A DNA stretch of 63,828 nucleotides from Gammaproteobacteria bacterium (GTDB lineage: Bacteria; Pseudomonadota; Gammaproteobacteria; Pseudomonadales; Azotimanducaceae): assembly GCA_026707045.1 (NCBI GenBank), contig JAPOXO010000129.1, positions 88,155-151,982 of the forward strand, in the 5' to 3' direction. The notes beneath the pieces are model-generated. The model worked only from the letters and a program-made list of their open reading frames with translations, had not been told where the DNA came from and made no database searches. Position 1 is the first letter of the stretch; each line of letters opens with the position of its first letter. The translations under genes and the position numbers were made by a program. This document shows positions 47,760-58,386 of the stretch, one piece after another.

Positions 47760-48499
47760 AGTACTCCCACTACACCTCTTGCAATACATAGCACACCAAC
47801 AACGTCAATGGCCCACGGCACAAAACGCTGAAAGGACTCCTCACGAATGTTGTAGAGAATTTTTGTGCCAATTTTTGTGCCGGCCAATGCCAAGATTACT
47901 GCGAGAATTGTCCAGATTGGATTGAGTTCTATCTGAGGTGAAGATAGATTCAGAGACACGTACCCGTAGTACAGTGTCTTGCACACATGACCAATCGTTT
48001 GGGTAAACGCCTTTGTTGCCACAATCTGGAATCGGTTCAGAGGCGATTTTTGATAGAAGACGTCCAAAAGAGGACCAGACACCCCTTGGATCAATTGAAT
48101 GCCCACAACGGTACAGCCACAGAGGAATGCAGTTCCGGGCTTGCGCATGTCCACGCTCAATACGTCCTTCGGAATAGCGTGAGACACCAAGGGAGTCAAT
48201 CCCAGCAGAATCAGTACAAAGTTTTCGTTGGGAATGACGCTCATGAGGAAAAAAGCACAGATGGCAACGCAGGATCCCAATATGTACCCAGGGAGAATTC
48301 GATAGAGCATGTGTTCCTTGAGGAACCAGAATCTGGCCCCGTTCGAAACTGCTTGGACAACACCATGAAGAACCATGGCGTGCGTTACGGGCATCAACGA
48401 GACTAGTACGGCCATTAGGATGAGGCCGCCTGCCATTCCGATTACGCCAGACAACAGACTGGTGAGAAAGACCGAGACAAGGATTAGCGCTAACGTCAT
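47744..48499 (-). CDS. TauE/SafE family (DUF81) membrane transporter
   Basis: The 251-residue protein has about eight hydrophobic segments and the family pattern LLSGVIGMAGGLILMAVLVSLMPVTHAMVLHGVVQ with a second similar half. These proteins export or import sulfite, sulfoacetate and other organic sulfonates; the substrate here is unknown. It is convergent with the giant carboxylase and their ends overlap by 16 bases. Confidence 0.85.
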   Translation of the reverse strand: MTLALILVSVFLTSLLSGVIGMAGGLILMAVLVSLMPVTHAMVLHGVVQAVSNGARFWFLKEHMLYRILPGYILGSCVAICAFFLMSVIPNENFVLILLGLTPLVSHAIPKDVLSVDMRKPGTAFLCGCTVVGIQLIQGVSGPLLDVFYQKSPLNRFQIVATKAFTQTIGHVCKTLYYGYVSLNLSSPQIELNPIWTILAVILALAGTKIGTKILYNIREESFQRFVPWAIDVVGVLCIARGVVGVLQGGD

Positions 48500-48656
48500 G
48501 GCTAGCTAGAGGCCGATGTTCTGTAGAAGCGAGTTTACCGCTGCTGAATGTAGCGATTAGTACATTCTTAATGCATTGGTCATCGCCTTGCTAGTCCATG
48601 TGACAGCAACATTCAGGGCAGCCGAATCCAGAAGACAGTTGGCAACGCAGTGGAAT

Positions 48657-48705
48657 GTGAGGGAGAGAGTCTTGCTCAATTTTGGGGTTAAGTTCTCTCC
48701 CGCAC
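48657..48705. repeat. Hairpin-forming inverted repeat
   Basis: GTGAGGGAGAGA at 48657-48668 pairs with TCTCTCCCGCAC at 48694-48705 with one mismatch and a 25-base loop. It lies about 40-90 bases downstream of the minus-strand 1405-residue gene and 160-200 bases upstream of the TauE start. No T-run follows on the minus strand, so it is not a typical Rho-independent terminator; a processing or mRNA-stability element is possible. Confidence 0.4.
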
Positions 48706-48746
48706 AATCTATTGTTTGTGGACTAAAGACTGAAATGCTTCATGTG

Positions 48747-51700
48747 CTACGACTCAAGCTGCTTTCTCTTCTTGCGAGATTCTCTAAGTTCCTTTCGCGA
48801 CCGACGTTGCTCGAGATACCGTACCCAAAAATCGAAGGGCGGCCAAAATTCGGGCTGAGAAACGGCGGCCCATGCGGCCCTCGTCCATCGAGGTAAGGCA
48901 AAAGCCAGCCACAAAGACCAAGCCAGCATCGCCACCAAAAAGACCCAGCCAGGCAGGGAAAACACCCAGGCTGTAGGCAACACATCGCCACTTACGTCTG
49001 CAAACCATTTGAAGTGCGCCCAGCTCGAGCCGTTTCCAGCTATGTGCATGTCGGGATCACCTAACAGCGCTGAAGGTACAGACACTACAAGCATTGCAAG
49101 TCCCGCCAAGCTCAAAGCAATGAATGCCACTTGTTTCAGATAGTAGAGAAACTTATAGCTGTCGATTTCTTTCTTGCGCGATCGGACCCAGATTGCCATA
49201 AACCATGCTCCAACAATGAGCAGTGCCCAAAGATTGATTAGCGTAGCACCCAACGAGAAAAGTACGGCATCAGTGGTCGAGATGGGAATATTGGGCAATC
49301 GAGATATTCCAACGGCAATAAACAGAACTACGATGACAATTGCCCAGAACATGACTGCCGCGCCAAGTGTGGGTCCTCCCAAAAAGAGAGTCCAACGATC
49401 GAGCGGGTAATCAATACTAATGTCGATGTTGCGCGCGCCTTGATCCATCTGTACTTTCGGAGTGCTGAACAACAAACCTGTACCTAAGTCGTCCAACCAC
49501 GAGATTTCGTAGTTGTGTAGACCAGATTGAATGGGCAAGACAATTCGAGAAGTTGCGGGGATCGGTTGATTCTGGTTCCCGACGGCAATGGTTTGTACTT
49601 CAGCGCCATCGGGAAGGTCTATCGGGAAGTCCGCTGACTGAGATGCAAAAACGGAGAGCAACAGTCTAGCTTCGTGCGAGCGATTTCCCACTGAGTACTC
49701 AACACTCGCCGCTTCCACTGTCAGAGTATTTCCCGGTACTGGTGAAGGTCTTGTTAAATCCAAGCGCAGAGTTTCATTCGATCGAGGCGAAAACAGTGTC
49801 TCATTGAAATCGGACTGTATTGGAGTAATACCTTCATACTCGAACGACCAGAAGTCGGATCCTCGAACCGACCATTCTTCCTTCCTTTCGTCAAGTGTGG
49901 GAGCTGACAGTTCAATCTTTCCGTCGAAATGTAGCTGACTGAACCAGGTTTGTCTGCGTTCATTCGCACCAAACGAGAGAGTTACGTGGTTGTCTTGTAC
50001 GGTGCCTTTCGTAACTAGAACCGTCTCGTTTTGCAGAAGCGGTATTCGGACTGTAAAAGCCTCCGAGAGCGGAGCGATGCGCGTAACCGTCGTGTTCACA
50101 GTAGGTTCATACGATAGATTTAACCGTCGTTGTACCAGTACATAGGGTTCAATTGGCTGAGATGCGGCTAACACGGAGGACTCATCGCTGACTTCTCCAG
50201 GAGTCCTTCGAGCCATCGTAATCTGTGAAGACTTTAGTTTTCCTTCAACCAGACCCTCCACAGACCAGTCAGGAGCATCAATATGGATACGACTCGGCTT
50301 GATAGGAAACGCTATGTCAAACTGCCCGAGACTCGCTATGTTTGCCTTGATATTGACAACGTGGTTCCCGCGACTCAGCAACACATAAGTCTCACCGTCG
50401 GGGGCGCGACTCAAAGGACTCTCGTCTTCGTCTACCAATATTGATTCCGGAATCCAAGAATTGTTGCCCTGAGGCATTGCAACCCCAACTTCGTCCTCAG
50501 CGTGTATAATGAAACCTAGGTGCAACTGGTCTTCACTTACCGAAACGTAAACGTCCTCAAGGAAGGTACAGTCCGGCAAACATTCAGGAGGATGAATCAA
50601 GCGTTGTTTCAGTTGTTGCAAGACTCTTGAGTCTGGAACAGCAGCAAGCGTATCGTTGGGAACAAGCACCAAGATTGCAAGCAAAGGAAGTACGCCTCGC
50701 AGAATTCTCGGCAGATGGGCAGTAGCTGTCTTCGACCTAATGGCCACTAGAAAAGCAATTGTTACAAGTGAAAACAGGGCCCCTAGAGCTGCAATGATTC
50801 TCGTAGCCCAAGGTGGAAGCAGGACAAGTGAAAAAGACTGGTCTTTCTTGACTGGCCCTGACCAATCAAGGCTAGCGGAACGCCATTTCCACGTAGGAAC
50901 TCCGGGACCAGTTTGAATGGTGACACCTTGAGACCTGGTTCCAATGTCCGTTGCAGTCATGGATGTTCCTCTAGATGCCCGGTCGGTTTCCAATTCCTCC
51001 AGAATCTCTGCAGCAAGATCCGGTCGTGTAGCCGCGATGCTCTCTTCCGGCGGTGTCGGGATGCGACTTCCAGTAACGGATGTGTATTCTTTTGCCAGTA
51101 CATCGGCTTGAGGGGTTCTGACGGTGTATTGCTGGTCAAACTCGGTCTGCCATGCGGCTCCTCTAGCTACGTAGCGGGCCTGTTCGATCATTCTGTCAGT
51201 CGTTTCGAACTGAGGAAAAATGGCGTAGCGTACGGTGAACGCAGCGTGATAGACCGTAGCTATGCCTACGACCACCGCAATTACCCAATAGATCACAGTT
51301 GTGGCCGAACGAAACCATTTAGTCTTTACAAGACTGTGCAGATATACCAAGCCGGCTAGGACAAGCCAGCCCACTGATGGCAGGAAGTTGTCCTGATATG
51401 TTAGTAGTGCTGCAAATCCAACTAGTACAGCCCAGATCGGGCCAGCAAAACGAAACACAAGCGAAACGAGCAGCAAACAGACAAATACGTCCCAAATGGA
51501 CCACATCGACAACCATGAATCGCCAACACTATCTATTCCGAAGCTTCCTATCAGACGCCATCCCGGTGGAAGATGAAGCATTGCTCCCAATGAGAATGCA
51601 TCGATATCCCATCCGGTGGCCACCATGCGGTTGGCTCTTTCCACCTCGCTTACTGCTAAGACGAGAGAATTTCGCTTGTCGAGATTGATTCCAGGTCTGG

Positions 51701-52964
51701 TTTGGTTCGCGGGGTCTTCGTACGTGATGAGACGAAGATCGGAATCGACTAGAACTCTTCCGGGAACGTAGCTTGAAGCTATGCGCATTTCTGTATCCGT
51801 AGTTGCCCGTATTTCGTCTGAAACGACGTATGAACTACCATCAAAACTAAGCCACAAATCTCGAGAAATTTCGAACTTTGCTGGATTTGGGTTCACATTG
51901 CCCCGTTGTTCCTCGACCAGAGTCATCGGAGCATCTTCCGAAAGAATGTAACCGTAAACATCGCTTCCCAGCATCGGGTTCGGAGCCTTTACTTGACTGA
52001 GATTGACTCGGGGCGGTCCCTCTACGCTGACGACGCGAAGAGAACGGTTAGGTTCAAATCCCCAGATTTCTTCCACGGGCCATTCTTCACCAGCTCGTTC
52101 GTAAGTGAAGGAGTCGATCAGTTGTTTCGCACGCGCTCTGACTGAGACCATGTGCTCACCACGGGTTACGAGAACGCTCAACTGTCCTTCAGAATTGATA
52201 CTCGCCGGAATTTGGGACAGAACGCCTATCAGGCTGAATTCTTCCGGTAGGACATTGCCTAAATCCACGACTCGGGGATTTCCGCCAACCGCTAGTTCGA
52301 TGTAGGTCGTAAGATGTTGTGGTAGGCCGTCGACCAATTGCCTAAACACCTTGACACTCAACGTGTCCACGATGGGTTCGGCAGCTTCGGCCCGTTGCGT
52401 TAACCAAAGCCGCCTGTGGCCGCTGTCTAGGAAAGGATGTAACTCTCCCTCTGTATCTACCGTCAGCTTGACAATTGCTGCTGCTGGAATATGGAGGAAC
52501 TGGGGTGCACTGTTCACGTTCCACAAGAGTTCTCCCGTAACCTGGTGCTTCCCCACTGGCAATGTCAATCGCGGTGTTCCATTGCCACCGCCTAATGTTG
52601 CGGTTTCCCCGTTGATGCGCACGTCTTGCGGCCGATGCGCATTGGATACCGGCAAATCGAGGTTAGATTCCGCGAATACGTGAACGCTTATTTGGAATTT
52701 AGCTCCAGCAGGTTCGTTTCGCCGAACATCCATTTGAATTTCCGAGACCCATACACAGGTCTGGATGTCTTCATCTTGCGAATCAAAAGGACAGTTGTAC
52801 TGTTCTTCGCCGTGTAGTACCCAACCAACCCAGGGCTGCAATACATCGGGGATGTACAAATCTTCGGCAAATACCTCAATGGCAGCGCTTGCCAAGAGAA
52901 ACGAAGCACCGATTGACCAATGCCTGAACCTTAGGCGTGAAATGCTTGATCTAGAAATTCGCAT
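48747..52964 (-). CDS. Large internally duplicated envelope membrane protein of unknown function
   Basis: The 1405-residue protein has a signal-like segment (about 18-33), an exported beta-rich domain beginning VLQPWVGWVLHGEEQYNCP with C58 and C70, a cluster of membrane helices at ~488-640 and more near 725 and 761. The second half repeats the pattern: LLAILVLVPNDTLAAVPDS, then an exported domain starting VLQQLKQRLIHPPECLPDC near 783-810, and helices from ~1195 to 1355. The family is present in Proteobacteria as 'hypothetical protein'. The internal duplication is my reading. No function is known. Confidence 0.8.
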   Translation of the reverse strand: MRISRSSISRLRFRHWSIGASFLLASAAIEVFAEDLYIPDVLQPWVGWVLHGEEQYNCPFDSQDEDIQTCVWVSEIQMDVRRNEPAGAKFQISVHVFAESNLDLPVSNAHRPQDVRINGETATLGGGNGTPRLTLPVGKHQVTGELLWNVNSAPQFLHIPAAAIVKLTVDTEGELHPFLDSGHRRLWLTQRAEAAEPIVDTLSVKVFRQLVDGLPQHLTTYIELAVGGNPRVVDLGNVLPEEFSLIGVLSQIPASINSEGQLSVLVTRGEHMVSVRARAKQLIDSFTYERAGEEWPVEEIWGFEPNRSLRVVSVEGPPRVNLSQVKAPNPMLGSDVYGYILSEDAPMTLVEEQRGNVNPNPAKFEISRDLWLSFDGSSYVVSDEIRATTDTEMRIASSYVPGRVLVDSDLRLITYEDPANQTRPGINLDKRNSLVLAVSEVERANRMVATGWDIDAFSLGAMLHLPPGWRLIGSFGIDSVGDSWLSMWSIWDVFVCLLLVSLVFRFAGPIWAVLVGFAALLTYQDNFLPSVGWLVLAGLVYLHSLVKTKWFRSATTVIYWVIAVVVGIATVYHAAFTVRYAIFPQFETTDRMIEQARYVARGAAWQTEFDQQYTVRTPQADVLAKEYTSVTGSRIPTPPEESIAATRPDLAAEILEELETDRASRGTSMTATDIGTRSQGVTIQTGPGVPTWKWRSASLDWSGPVKKDQSFSLVLLPPWATRIIAALGALFSLVTIAFLVAIRSKTATAHLPRILRGVLPLLAILVLVPNDTLAAVPDSRVLQQLKQRLIHPPECLPDCTFLEDVYVSVSEDQLHLGFIIHAEDEVGVAMPQGNNSWIPESILVDEDESPLSRAPDGETYVLLSRGNHVVNIKANIASLGQFDIAFPIKPSRIHIDAPDWSVEGLVEGKLKSSQITMARRTPGEVSDESSVLAASQPIEPYVLVQRRLNLSYEPTVNTTVTRIAPLSEAFTVRIPLLQNETVLVTKGTVQDNHVTLSFGANERRQTWFSQLHFDGKIELSAPTLDERKEEWSVRGSDFWSFEYEGITPIQSDFNETLFSPRSNETLRLDLTRPSPVPGNTLTVEAASVEYSVGNRSHEARLLLSVFASQSADFPIDLPDGAEVQTIAVGNQNQPIPATSRIVLPIQSGLHNYEISWLDDLGTGLLFSTPKVQMDQGARNIDISIDYPLDRWTLFLGGPTLGAAVMFWAIVIVVLFIAVGISRLPNIPISTTDAVLFSLGATLINLWALLIVGAWFMAIWVRSRKKEIDSYKFLYYLKQVAFIALSLAGLAMLVVSVPSALLGDPDMHIAGNGSSWAHFKWFADVSGDVLPTAWVFSLPGWVFLVAMLAWSLWLAFALPRWTRAAWAAVSQPEFWPPFDFWVRYLEQRRSRKELRESRKKRKQLES

Positions 52965-53242
52965 GACGGTTAGTGATTAGCGAGATTGGACTTACTTATA
53001 GCACGATTTCTCCGGTTCCAACATGCTTTGAAATACCAACCATTGCTACGAGAATGATGCTCGCAAACCGCAATAAGACTGCAGTGTGAGGAGTTGTCGC
53101 ATTCAGGAATACATTCGGTTTTTCTGACGGATACCATTGTGTGCTACGAGTTGCAGCTAGTAGTTCAGTTTGACAACGTGTAAAACAGAACAAACGTCGA
53201 CTAACGCTGCCTGTTTCTCTCCATCAAAGAGGGAGCTCTATA

Positions 53243-56131
53243 TCAAAGACTCAGCTCGTATGAAGCGGACAGTCGAACGGCACGTGGCCGCTGAAACGCG
53301 GCAGGAAGACCGAAGGTCGGAGATGCAGTTCGTGTCTGTTGGTCCGCAGTTTCCCTCACCTCAACGATGCCGTCCGTATTGAATATGTTGAATATGTCGA
53401 CTTTGACGCGAATAGTTTGACTACCGATTTTCCTTTTAAATTGAAGTCCGAGATCGACATTGAATATGCCTTCGGTTCTTCCCAATGAACCACGTGGCGT
53501 AAAAGTGCCTTGTTGATAGAAAGAAGCAGCTCCGTAGGCCGCCGCGTATGGATCGGAAGGATGTACACCAAAGGCGTTTTTTGGCCGTCCGTGAATGTAC
53601 GATGCAGACAAACTGGTTTGCCATGACGGGAGGAACTTCACAACTCCATATGCTTTAAATGAGTGACGCCGGTCATTGGGTAAATCACCGTATGCACCTT
53701 CCATCAAGCCTGCAAAATCAAAAAGCGTAGTAATCCCGGCATCGGTTTGACCGTTGTCGGATCTGACTAGCCCTTCGTAATTGCCATAGCTGTGGGACCA
53801 TGTATATGTCATGTCCAGATAGGATTCACTTTCCCATTTCTTTTTCAAGGCGAGCGTCAGACCGTAATACTTGCGAATTGGCTTTGGGTAACCCAGATCT
53901 TCTGCACTCAGATTGAGTAGTTCGGAAGTTCCGTCGCGGTCAACGTCGTATCGAGTTTTCACGCTTGTTCCAGGGTTTGTAAGGATGTAGTGAAACTCTC
54001 CCGGCAAACCAATGGCCTCGTCAATTGTGATGTCTTCAATCGCTCGGCCGAGGTTGCGATGAGTGACAGTAATGCCGCCTCGATAGCTGCCTCTAAATTC
54101 AGTTTCATAGCCAATGATTAATTCATCCTGATACATGGGTTTAATTGTTGTATCTATTACTTCGTCGGCGGGTGTCACTGTGCCATCGCCATAGACGTTA
54201 GTGGAACCAATCTTCATCCCCAGAACTACACTTCCGTCATTGGCAATAGTGCTTGCCAATGTATACCAATCTTCAGTGAAGAGTTCTCTTCCGGCCAGCC
54301 GTACGTTTGTGTTGTTGGCTATGGGCAGGTGGTAGCGTCCAAGGTTGACAAAGAGTCTCGAAGTGCCATAGCCTCTAATATCCCAAGCAATGCCGATTCT
54401 CGGAGCCAGTTGGTTTTTCATTGCAATAAACGTTTCACCATCGGCATTTCTGTTGTCAAAACTCTCGCTCCGCAGTCCTAGACGAGCGCTAACAGTGCTT
54501 GTAACGGTCCAAAGGTCTTCGAAATACCAAGCCTGTGCAGTCGTCTTGAACTCACCTCCTCTACTGTAGAACCGATGTCGCACAAGGGTGGATACGTCGG
54601 GCACAATGCCACCGTTGCTTAAGGTCGATCCAGGTACAACTGTGAAGTAACGAAAGTACTCTCCACCGTTGGGACCAGAGTAACGTCTTAGGTCTTGGGA
54701 AGTATTGATCTCATGGTCAAAGCCAACACGAAATAGGTGGTTGTACCTGAATGCGTACTCAAAATCAGCCCTATAAAGCTCGCGGGTATCCAGACTTGAT
54801 CCCGTCGTAAGGTTCGTCCAACAACCAATGGCTATAGTTTGCCCTCTTCTAGAGTCGTAGGCTGCAGGGCAATTCTTGTCACGATCAGAATAGTCTGTTC
54901 GGCGGTAGCGATTTCGACCCGTTAACACAGAGAGCGTGAAGTTGTTTCCGATGCTGCCTACATAATTGCCGATAAAGTTTTTTCCACCGCGACGAGAGGA
55001 GTTATCGCCCAGGTGGCTACCCTCGAGATTTGTTACGCGATCCCAGTCATATGAGGACCGAATCCCGGTTGCTTCGTCCGAAAAGGCCGTAATTTCTAGT
55101 CGATGGCGATCACCGGCTAACCAGTCGAGTTTACCTCCCCAGAAGGGATCTCTGTTTTTGGAGCGGTAGAGTCGATTGCTATCGGAATAATTGTCCAACC
55201 TGTGGTCACGACCTTGAAAGATCCCATGAAAGTAAAGTCGATTGGAGACTACCGGACCTCCCAAGGACAGAAAATACTGGCTTGAGTAAGACTTGTCGAT
55301 GCTAGTTAACGAGACGAATCGTCCTTCGTTCGTCGGATGCGGGATGTCTGGGCTATAGCTGCGCAGGGCTTCGGGAGTTGTGATGTAGCCAGCCCGTATA
55401 TTCCAGCTGCCCTCTCCTCGTTGGGTAACACCACTTAAAACACCGCCAGTTGAGCGTCCATACTCCGCACTGAATCCACCCGACTTGAACTGAAATTGGT
55501 CGAAGAACTCAAAAGGGATTGTGCTACCTCCCAATCCTCGGCGAAAATCGGTGACATTCATTCCATTGATGTAATACACGTTCTCAGCAACTGAAGAACC
55601 ACTAAAGGACACTAAGTTGCCGAACGCAGTATCACCTGACATCGTGCCGGGAGTTAGCAAGGCAACTGATTCAATATTGCGTACAACTGGGAGCTGTTCT
55701 ATTTCAGAGGAGGTCAATAAGGTTGACTTCTCAACCGAAGAAGCATTCACACCTAGTTCTCGTGAGCCAGTCACAACTATCTCTTCCATTTGGCCCGGTT
55801 CCAAACTGATGTGGACTGAAGTGCCAAGGCCCGCGTAAACCGTTGTGGTTAGGAAAGAGCTAGTGAAACCCTCTGCTCTTACTGTTAGTTCGTATTGACC
55901 GGGAATTAAATGAGAGAAACTGTATGTACCTGTTTCGGATGTGATCGTGGATCGACTTCGATTTGTGCCAAGATGTCGAAGTGCAACTGATGCGCCGTCT
56001 ATACCCGATTCACCCGAGGTAACTTCACCCAAAAGGGATCCCTCCACATTGCTGCTAGCAGTAGCTACAAGCTGGTAAAGCGTTGAACTCACAAGCACAA
56101 GCAACATCAGGAACTTGCGGGAATGATTCAT
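53243..56131 (-). CDS. Oar-like TonB-dependent receptor
   Basis: I start at ATG 56131 (MNHSRKFLMLLVLV, signal peptide), six codons inside the first ATG. The 962-residue protein begins with a carboxypeptidase-regulatory-like beta sandwich (DGASVALRHLGTNRSRSTIT region), then a plug with EIVVTGSR, SSEIEQLPVVRNIESVALLTPG and a large C-terminal barrel ending RAVRLSASYELSL with aromatic-rich strands. It imports or senses a large ligand at the outer membrane, energised by TonB. The ligand is not predictable. A ~280-base gap separates it from the upstream neighbour on the other side. Confidence 0.9.
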   Translation of the reverse strand: MNHSRKFLMLLVLVSSTLYQLVATASSNVEGSLLGEVTSGESGIDGASVALRHLGTNRSRSTITSETGTYSFSHLIPGQYELTVRAEGFTSSFLTTTVYAGLGTSVHISLEPGQMEEIVVTGSRELGVNASSVEKSTLLTSSEIEQLPVVRNIESVALLTPGTMSGDTAFGNLVSFSGSSVAENVYYINGMNVTDFRRGLGGSTIPFEFFDQFQFKSGGFSAEYGRSTGGVLSGVTQRGEGSWNIRAGYITTPEALRSYSPDIPHPTNEGRFVSLTSIDKSYSSQYFLSLGGPVVSNRLYFHGIFQGRDHRLDNYSDSNRLYRSKNRDPFWGGKLDWLAGDRHRLEITAFSDEATGIRSSYDWDRVTNLEGSHLGDNSSRRGGKNFIGNYVGSIGNNFTLSVLTGRNRYRRTDYSDRDKNCPAAYDSRRGQTIAIGCWTNLTTGSSLDTRELYRADFEYAFRYNHLFRVGFDHEINTSQDLRRYSGPNGGEYFRYFTVVPGSTLSNGGIVPDVSTLVRHRFYSRGGEFKTTAQAWYFEDLWTVTSTVSARLGLRSESFDNRNADGETFIAMKNQLAPRIGIAWDIRGYGTSRLFVNLGRYHLPIANNTNVRLAGRELFTEDWYTLASTIANDGSVVLGMKIGSTNVYGDGTVTPADEVIDTTIKPMYQDELIIGYETEFRGSYRGGITVTHRNLGRAIEDITIDEAIGLPGEFHYILTNPGTSVKTRYDVDRDGTSELLNLSAEDLGYPKPIRKYYGLTLALKKKWESESYLDMTYTWSHSYGNYEGLVRSDNGQTDAGITTLFDFAGLMEGAYGDLPNDRRHSFKAYGVVKFLPSWQTSLSASYIHGRPKNAFGVHPSDPYAAAYGAASFYQQGTFTPRGSLGRTEGIFNVDLGLQFKRKIGSQTIRVKVDIFNIFNTDGIVEVRETADQQTRTASPTFGLPAAFQRPRAVRLSASYELSL

Positions 56132-56460
56132 GCCAATTCCATGGAACAAGGCGACTTTTTTGCAATTCCGAAATGGAAATCCAAATACTCTGTCATCTCG
56201 GTTTACTCTTTGCTTACAGTCAAAGAGCTTCTGGAATAGTCCTGTTTTCGGTACTCATAGAACACTAGCGGTTGTTCGTGCGACAGATATTGCCTCCAAT
56301 CTTGCTTTGATGCCACAGCTAGCGCCATTCGATTCGATTGAGTACTGAAATGCTACGGATCTTGAGTGTATCCTTTCAACGTCAAGAACTTGCTATCACA
56401 GTTCTTTCAATCCAACCGTTCCGTCTATGAATGTCTGGTTGTCAGGCTATGATTGAGGAG
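56132..56460. other. Intergenic region before the receptor gene
   Basis: This stretch of ~329 bases contains the promoter region of the receptor gene and the 3' flank of the upstream repeat protein. I see no riboswitch, tRNA or convincing small gene in it. Short plus-strand frames near 56083-56348 overlap the receptor start and lack ribosome-binding sites. Confidence 0.4.
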
Positions 56461-58386
56461 TCACCGTGTAATGACTAAAGGAGACATAGGCAGTCGAATA
56501 ACGGCCTCTGAATTGGAGCCACCTTGGCTTCGATTTGCCTTACGCCAGCTCTCCAAGCGCTGCTGCGCCGCATCCGAGAGAAAACTTTCGGCATTTTTGA
56601 TCTGATCGTCGGAGAGGACTCTTCGCGATAGGTTGTTGTTTATGATCCGAAAAGCTGCTTGCGACTGGATGTTCGCACTCGGCAATTGACTAAGGGAATC
56701 ATAAAGCGTTAACGGAGAGCTACTCGCCCAATATCCCACTACTGTGGCCAAGTACGACGATTTGCTTGATTCGCTCAGATCATTAGCTAACTTCAGCGCT
56801 CGATGCGAGTCTCCGTCCTTAACAAGCGCTATCCCAACATATTCGTATGCCGTGTAACGGGTGAAACCGTCCCTGACTTTCGGGAGCATTGTTTGCGCTT
56901 GAGAGATGTCGTGTTGAGCGACTGTTCTGACGACATTAGCCTCTAACCCCAATTTTCCTTCTTGAATCGGTAGATCAAGTGCCATTTCCAAAGCCTGTTG
57001 CGGATTTTCTCTCGCGAGTATACGTAGTGCTACTCCAAACATTCTGTGCTGCACATCGACCATTTGGGGATTTGAAATGATCCATTCAAGTGCTCTCTTG
57101 GTGTCCTTCTTCGACCATAGAGAAATGATGGTTTGAGCGATTCCGATACGGTTTGATCCAGCTTCAAGTTGAGCGAATAACTGGGCTGCTTCTTCAGGGG
57201 AATCCTGGGCAATAGAGACTATTGCGGCGTTTCGCGCCGTATCTCTGGACTCAATTGGAAAACTATCGAGTCTCTTCAACACATCGTGTGGTCTGTCTGT
57301 TGCCCACCGATACAAAACCCTCTCTCGAAGTGAAGTCTGAAGATAAAAAGGTTCAACAGAATTAACCGCATCATAGGCCCGGTCGGGTTGGTGGGAGGCC
57401 CACTGATCGACGAGAATTGAGACAAGCCTAGAATCCGTATCGGTACTTAGGGATAGTGCGAAATCAAAAGCCTCTTGCGCATCTGATTCTACTAGCTGAT
57501 TCAGTAGTGGTCTAAGCACTTGAATCGTTAACCGCCAATCAGTCAAAGAGCTATTGATTTCCTCTAGCACACTCATTCCGTCGTTCTGAATCCACATTTC
57601 GGCAACTCTAGTGAAGAGAGCTACTTGTTCGTTGTCACTCGAATCATCACTTATTAGTGATTGCCATGCCAATTCAGGGTGACTGATTGCTTTTTGTACC
57701 CTTGACTGAGAAATTAGGTCAATTGCTAGCTTTTCGTTTCCTGCTCTTCGTCCAATTTCTCGAATTGCTTGGTCTGAGAGGTCATCTCGTGCTTGCAGTA
57801 GTCCCGTCAGAGCAGCTTCCCCTTTCGACCCAGGCTGAACTTTTAAGCCCTCGATTGCTCCTTCCAAATCGATGAGTGACCACTCTTCAAAAACTACAGA
57901 CAACATCGGTTCAATATCGAAGCGAGAGAGTTTTTCGATTGCTGAGACTGCATTCTCCGGATTGATCGTTGCAAGTTTTCGGAATACTGTCGATAGAACC
58001 AATCGTCGCATGCTTTGCTGTTCAATTGCGAGAGAGTCATCAATCAGGTTGATCAGTGAAGCTTCGTCTGCCCGCGAAACCAATTTGTGCAGGGAAAGAG
58101 ACCGTTCGAATTGACTATTGAGTCTCTCAAGATCCTTCAAACTTTCTATACTGCCAACTGAATTGGGTTCCATGTTCTGATTTCGGGGCAAATCGATGTC
58201 AACTTTGGGATTTGAAGAGATTCTCGATTTGACATTGTCCGTTGACTCGTTGTCACTGGGGATAGTTGGACTTCCAATCAGGCCGCAACAAAAGTAAACG
58301 ACAGCCACTATTGCAGCGCCACCAAAACCACCTAAGGAAAGAAGAACAAATGGGCGGCCAGAGATCGATTGATTCACATCACACAC
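56461..58386 (-). CDS. Membrane-anchored helical-repeat protein A (unknown)
   Basis: The 641-residue protein has one hydrophobic segment near residues 14-34 and then a long periplasm- or cytoplasm-facing alpha-helical solenoid. Units contain W-x3-D/N-x-x-x-A-L and A-x-x-A-L-x-L motifs, e.g. WASHQPDRAYDAV, WATDRPHDVLKRL, WSKKDTKRALEWI and LAREN-PQQALEMAL. The nearest resemblance is to HEAT/TPR-like repeats. It is clearly paralogous to the next protein (KVRDGFTRYTAYEYVG against KVRDGRTKVSAYGNVG). No function is known. The two genes and the receptor face the same way. Confidence 0.7.
   Translation of the reverse strand: MCDVNQSISGRPFVLLSLGGFGGAAIVAVVYFCCGLIGSPTIPSDNESTDNVKSRISSNPKVDIDLPRNQNMEPNSVGSIESLKDLERLNSQFERSLSLHKLVSRADEASLINLIDDSLAIEQQSMRRLVLSTVFRKLATINPENAVSAIEKLSRFDIEPMLSVVFEEWSLIDLEGAIEGLKVQPGSKGEAALTGLLQARDDLSDQAIREIGRRAGNEKLAIDLISQSRVQKAISHPELAWQSLISDDSSDNEQVALFTRVAEMWIQNDGMSVLEEINSSLTDWRLTIQVLRPLLNQLVESDAQEAFDFALSLSTDTDSRLVSILVDQWASHQPDRAYDAVNSVEPFYLQTSLRERVLYRWATDRPHDVLKRLDSFPIESRDTARNAAIVSIAQDSPEEAAQLFAQLEAGSNRIGIAQTIISLWSKKDTKRALEWIISNPQMVDVQHRMFGVALRILARENPQQALEMALDLPIQEGKLGLEANVVRTVAQHDISQAQTMLPKVRDGFTRYTAYEYVGIALVKDGDSHRALKLANDLSESSKSSYLATVVGYWASSSPLTLYDSLSQLPSANIQSQAAFRIINNNLSRRVLSDDQIKNAESFLSDAAQQRLESWRKANRSQGGSNSEAVIRLPMSPLVITR

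Noticed and set aside
52045-52060. GGTTCAAATCC, a T-arm-like sequence
   Set aside because: It lies inside the 1405-residue coding frame and the flanks do not fold into a cloverleaf.
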